Shown one piece after another: positions 22,204 to 25,695 of a stretch of DNA of 25,695 nucleotides. Under the pieces are notes generated by a model. The model was not told the DNA's origin. It worked only from the letters and a program-made list of their open reading frames with translations, and searched no databases. How positions within the stretch are numbered: the stretch's first letter is position 1; each line of letters begins with the position of its first letter. Source of the stretch: JARDZI01 sp041639705. Lineage in GTDB: Bacteria; Bacillota; Clostridia; Clostridiales; Caloramatoraceae. Location: NCBI GenBank assembly GCA_041639705.1, contig JBEQBT010000013.1, positions 1 through 25,695 on the forward strand, in the 5' to 3' direction. The translations under genes were made by a program, and so were the position numbers.

Positions 22204-23271
22204 TTAATTTATATTATCATTCTTTACAAGCTTTTCATCAGATATTTGTTCTGCTAAATTAATTATATCCTCTAATATTGCTTCATCTCCTGTTAAAGTA
22301 ACTGATATATTGTTCTGATTCCATCTTAATAATACCTTTTCGTCATCAATTATAAACTCTGCAGGGAATTTACCAAGTGTTGAATTAGGTTTAATAGGGA
22401 TTTTTTCTGCCTTTTCATTTAAATATATTCTATACCCTTCTTTGAAGTAAATACAATAGAAGGATGGATTTTTCACAGGAGGAACAACCCCAATTTCAGA
22501 GGGTATTAGTCCTACTGGCAGTTGTACTGGAAGTAACAAATTGAAATTAATATACTTTTGTGCTTTTTTAAATGTTTCTACATGTTTTGGAAGTACCCCA
22601 TCATCAACTACCTTAAGCTTTGGTAGAGATTCTACACTAAAAACATTTGGATTCACAGGTTCATTTACTTTGTAATACTCAAAACTGCTTTTAGAAACAA
22701 CAACATTATCAATGAAATACTCTTCCATATATGGTAGTATTACCCCATTGATTTCTGTTATCCATAATTTATGCATGTAGTTGTGACCATCGGCCTTGGA
22801 CCTAACTCCAATTATCTCAAGACGCTTGTTATCTTTTTCTTCATACCCCAAAAACTCATATTCACCATTTTTTAATATATTAATCATTTTTTTCTCAATC
22901 TCAGTTATATAGGGTTCATCTGGAGGGAAGCATTCCTTAGATTTGATGTAGCTGCTGTGGTAATCATAATAAAGATATGTATCATATTTATATATCTCAA
23001 CAGACCTAGTATTTCCATTGTTTTCAATCTTCAATTTATCTGGAAATACATATGTTATTTTGTGGTTCTCAATATTTTTTCCATCACCTGGTCCATAGGT
23101 TTCGTTTGTCTCATAGTATTCAATGGAGGTAATTCTTTCATACAAATCAACTATATATAAACTTTGGATACTTTTCCTGTTATCTATGGATAAAATAACT
23201 GTAAACAACCCAATTAACGCAAATATTATAATAACATATTTAATATTAGAAAGCTTCAACTTATTTATCAT
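22204..23271 (-). CDS. membrane-anchored LolA/RseB-like protein
   Basis: From the ATG at 23271 (GATGAAGGA directly upstream) the protein has 355 residues. A hydrophobic segment (about 10-28, YVIIIFALIGLFTVIL) follows a few basic residues, so it is an N-terminal anchor or signal peptide. Residues about 35-215 resemble the LolA-like/RseB beta-sheet fold (repeated strands such as KITYVFPDKLKIENNGN and YMHKLWITEINGVILPYMEEYF). The C-terminal part (QLPVGLIPSEI, then LRWNQNNISVTLTGD) resembles DUF4367-like domains often found beside anti-sigma factors. No sigma or anti-sigma gene is in view. An 18-residue longer reading has no ribosome binding site. The role is unknown, with envelope sensing or lipoprotein handling possible. 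Confidence 0.65.
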   Translation of the reverse strand: MINKLKLSNIKYVIIIFALIGLFTVILSIDNRKSIQSLYIVDLYERITSIEYYETNETYGPGDGKNIENHKITYVFPDKLKIENNGNTRSVEIYKYDTYLYYDYHSSYIKSKECFPPDEPYITEIEKKMINILKNGEYEFLGYEEKDNKRLEIIGVRSKADGHNYMHKLWITEINGVILPYMEEYFIDNVVVSKSSFEYYKVNEPVNPNVFSVESLPKLKVVDDGVLPKHVETFKKAQKYINFNLLLPVQLPVGLIPSEIGVVPPVKNPSFYCIYFKEGYRIYLNEKAEKIPIKPNSTLGKFPAEFIIDDEKVLLRWNQNNISVTLTGDEAILEDIINLAEQISDEKLVKNDNIN

Positions 23272-23344
23272 TCCTTCATCCCCAAACCTTTTATTTATAT
23301 ATATTAGAATTGAAGATGAGTTCATTCCATTTTTATAAAATTCA

Positions 23345-23371
23345 AAGGGGAGATACTGAGTATCTCCCCTT
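23345..23371 (-). terminator. terminator of the 5'-nucleotidase gene
   Basis: A 12-bp perfect stem (AAGGGGAGATAC with GTATCTCCCCTT) around a 3-base loop is followed on the minus strand by TGAATTTTAT. It starts 11 bases after the stop codon. Confidence 0.85.
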
Positions 23372-23381
23372 AATTAACCTA

Positions 23382-25695
23382 TTATTTGGCTGGTATTAAT
23401 AACTTCTGTCCTGTATAAATTAAGTTAAAGTTCTTAAGCTTGTTATATTCTCCAACTTGTTTGTAAGTTACACCATATTTTTGTGCTATTCTCCAGAGAA
23501 CATCACCTGGTTTAACGATGTATTCTACAACATTAGTTGTTGGTTGAGTTGGTTTAACTTCAACTACTGTAGCAAATGGTAAGTCAGTTGTTCTTTGATA
23601 TCCCTTTAATTCAGGTGCAACGGTTGGATTCTTCTTAACGTAATTAACCATTGCATCTCTTATTGGAATAGCAAGATTTACAATATTTTTACCCTTTGCA
23701 AATACTGTATATCCATCTCCGCCTGTTAACATAAAGTCATTTGTTACTACTGAATATAATTTATTTGGGTCTATTTTATCACCATTTTCCAATGCCATAG
23801 CAATTACTCTTTCACCTTTTGGTTTTGATAAATCATATTTTGCATAAACTCCAGCAATTTGTCCAAAAGATATTTTTTCATTTCCTATTCCAACTTCAAT
23901 AGCTTCTTTTAACTGTGTTCCAGTTAAATCTACTGTAACCAGTGTGTTATCAAATGGCATGAATTCATACATCTTTCCAACAGTTAAATCACCTTTTTCT
24001 ATTGAAACTCTGAGTCCTCCGCCATTTTGTATACCTATCTGAGTTCCTGCTACCTTTCTCATAAGGTCTGCAGACCACTCTCCAAGTAAATTAGGAGTAG
24101 CACCATCCTTAATCATATCAACAGTAACAACACCAATTTTCTCTGAAAGGATTGGGTCAAGGTCTGCTGTGTATTTTTCAAACATAGCTTTTACATCTGT
24201 ATCAGCAGTTAGTGTAGTAGGTCTATTATAAAGTTTGTCTAATGATACAAAACTTGCTACTAACTTATTTGTACTCTTATCTAATATGAATTTTACATTT
24301 CCTAAGTCACGTCCATTGTAATATGCCTCAACTACTGGTATATTATTGACATTTCCTACAACTTCCTTATGTGAATGTCCTGCAATAACTGCATCAAGTC
24401 CTGGAACCTTAGTTATGTCTGCTGCTTCACCTGTTATAACTCCAGTCTTACTATCCTGAGAAGCACCTAAATGAGTTAACGCTACAACAACCTGAGCTCC
24501 ATCTGCCTTAACCTTCTCTATAAGTCCTGGAAGTAACTCAACTGGATCCTTAACTACTACATTTGCTACATACTCTGCCTTTACTAGTGTTGGTAATTCT
24601 TGAGTAATTAGACCTATAAATCCAATCTTTACTCCATCAACTTCAAATATCTTATAAGGCTTTGCAAAATCAACAATTTGATTAGTTGTTTTATTATAAA
24701 GGTTAGCTGCAAGGAACTCAAATCCTCCGTCCTTTGCCCATCCAGCTATTTTGTCTGAACCCCAGTCAAACTCATGATTTCCTATAGCAGAAGCTATCAT
24801 TCCTGCTGCCTTCAATCCTTCAACTACTGGTTTTCCATTAAGTAAATTAGATTGTGCACTTCCCTGATATAAATCTCCTGCTCCAACGAAAATTGTGTTT
24901 GGATTAGCTACCCTTGCCTTCTTAATTTCTCCAACAAGATTAGCTATACCAGCATTCTTTGTATCTTGCTTTAATGAACCATGGAAGTCATTTATTGATA
25001 ATATGTCAATTAATTTGTATTTGTTTCCTGCTGGTATAATTCCCTTAGCAACTAAATCAACTTCTGTTAATGATTTAACGTTTGGAGTTCTTCCATCTGC
25101 TGAAACTGGAAGTTCTATTTTACCATCATTAATTGCTTTAACAGCTGCTTCTCTTAACTGTGCATCCCAATTATTTCCTATAACCTTCCAATTATTATCG
25201 TATTCTGGTTTAATAACACCCTTCTTAACTTCTACAATGTATTTTCCAATTAAATCTCTTACTGCTGCGTTGTTTAGAACATCTTTTTCAAGTACCTTTG
25301 GTAGCGCTTCCCCTTCCTTATATACAGGTCCATAAGAGCTTAACTGGCTGTTTGATCTATAATTGTTAATTGCAAGAGTTAAAACGTCATCATCTTTAAT
25401 AGGTGTTCCGTTCATTCTTGTAAGGTTAACTATTCTGCTTCCTGGTTCCTTTGATATGTCAACATCATATTTAACTCCTGAGAACATATCATAGTTGTAA
25501 CCTCTAATAGTCTCATTAAATGAAATAGTTAAGTCACCTGGTTTGAATGTATTATAGTATGCAGCTGACCATTCCATATAAGCCTTTAACTGCTTTCCAG
25601 TTACCTCAAGCTTGTATAGAGTGTTGTCATATTTGTATATATCTGATGTTCCTGCTTTTGTTATGGCCCCTTCTTTTATATTTGCGGATGTACTG
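23382..25695 (-). CDS. tandem 5'-nucleotidase / 2',3'-cyclic phosphodiesterase family protein with C-terminal LysM, 5' end outside the window
   Basis: The frame is open from the right edge to the TAA at 23382, so about 771 residues of a larger protein are seen. In order: the C-terminal domain of a first 5'-nucleotidase unit (about 25695-25240, with KYDNTLYKLEVTGKQLK); a second metallophosphatase domain (about 25010-24250) with INDFHG, GDLYQGS, GNHEFDWG, THLG and GHSHKE as metal-site motifs; its 5'-nucleotidase C-terminal domain (NGGGLR, PFDNTLV, GGDGYTVF; about 24180-23640); and a LysM peptidoglycan-binding domain (about 23525-23385, YIVKPGDVLWRIAQKYGVTY). Such proteins are secreted or wall-bound and salvage extracellular nucleotides. 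An ATG at 25577 lies inside the first domain and is not the start. Its own terminator follows. Confidence 0.93.
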   Translation of the reverse strand, partial: STSANIKEGAITKAGTSDIYKYDNTLYKLEVTGKQLKAYMEWSAAYYNTFKPGDLTISFNETIRGYNYDMFSGVKYDVDISKEPGSRIVNLTRMNGTPIKDDDVLTLAINNYRSNSQLSSYGPVYKEGEALPKVLEKDVLNNAAVRDLIGKYIVEVKKGVIKPEYDNNWKVIGNNWDAQLREAAVKAINDGKIELPVSADGRTPNVKSLTEVDLVAKGIIPAGNKYKLIDILSINDFHGSLKQDTKNAGIANLVGEIKKARVANPNTIFVGAGDLYQGSAQSNLLNGKPVVEGLKAAGMIASAIGNHEFDWGSDKIAGWAKDGGFEFLAANLYNKTTNQIVDFAKPYKIFEVDGVKIGFIGLITQELPTLVKAEYVANVVVKDPVELLPGLIEKVKADGAQVVVALTHLGASQDSKTGVITGEAADITKVPGLDAVIAGHSHKEVVGNVNNIPVVEAYYNGRDLGNVKFILDKSTNKLVASFVSLDKLYNRPTTLTADTDVKAMFEKYTADLDPILSEKIGVVTVDMIKDGATPNLLGEWSADLMRKVAGTQIGIQNGGGLRVSIEKGDLTVGKMYEFMPFDNTLVTVDLTGTQLKEAIEVGIGNEKISFGQIAGVYAKYDLSKPKGERVIAMALENGDKIDPNKLYSVVTNDFMLTGGDGYTVFAKGKNIVNLAIPIRDAMVNYVKKNPTVAPELKGYQRTTDLPFATVVEVKPTQPTTNVVEYIVKPGDVLWRIAQKYGVTYKQVGEYNKLKNFNLIYTGQKLLIPAK

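Overview
The window looks like chromosomal DNA from a low-GC, anaerobic, spore-forming member of the Clostridia. The reasons are strongly AT-biased codon use, strong GGAGG-type ribosome binding sites, a bacterial V-type ATPase operon, a SpoVB-family flippase, an ECF-transporter S component, a DUF4080-type B12-binding/radical SAM protein and a LysM-bearing 5'-nucleotidase. I cannot name the species. No gene-free stretch exceeds 300 bases, and I see no tRNA, rRNA, CRISPR array or insertion sequence.

Left part (1-5170). A 5'-truncated gene of unknown function enters from the left and converges on a FadR-type GntR regulator, with a shared hairpin terminator between them. Then, on the minus strand, come a probable niacin-type ECF S component with a clear promoter overlapped by a palindromic operator, a MutT-like Nudix hydrolase and peptide deformylase. 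Next is a small molybdenum-cofactor island: moaC and a MOSC-domain gene on the minus strand, with a divergent mogA/moaB-type gene. Copies of one foldback repeat lie on both sides of this island.

Middle (5170-14490). A membrane-anchored hypothetical protein and a 94-bp element with 24-bp perfect terminal inverted repeats precede the dominant feature, a complete nine-gene V-type ATPase operon on the minus strand. Its order is G/H, I, K, E, C, F, A, B, D, and it closes with a strong terminator. The proteolipid (K) carries the residues that bind sodium in Enterococcus hirae NtpK, so the enzyme is probably Na+-coupled. In a clostridium it may act as a sodium pump or as an ATP synthase.

Right part (14653-25695). 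The minus strand carries a methyltransferase-like gene coupled to a radical SAM gene, a flavin reductase-family protein, an apparently cytoplasmic zinc-dependent phospholipase C-family protein, and a broken corA magnesium transporter gene with a point frameshift and an internal deletion at a short microhomology. A SpoVB-like flippase is on the plus strand. Back on the minus strand are an RluD-family pseudouridine synthase, a LolA/RseB-like membrane-anchored protein, and a 5'-truncated tandem 5'-nucleotidase ending in a LysM domain.

I found no convincing new multi-gene system. The non-routine content is the decayed corA, the two types of intergenic palindromic element, the operator-controlled transporter promoter, and several very regular hairpins, some of which overlap stop codons.
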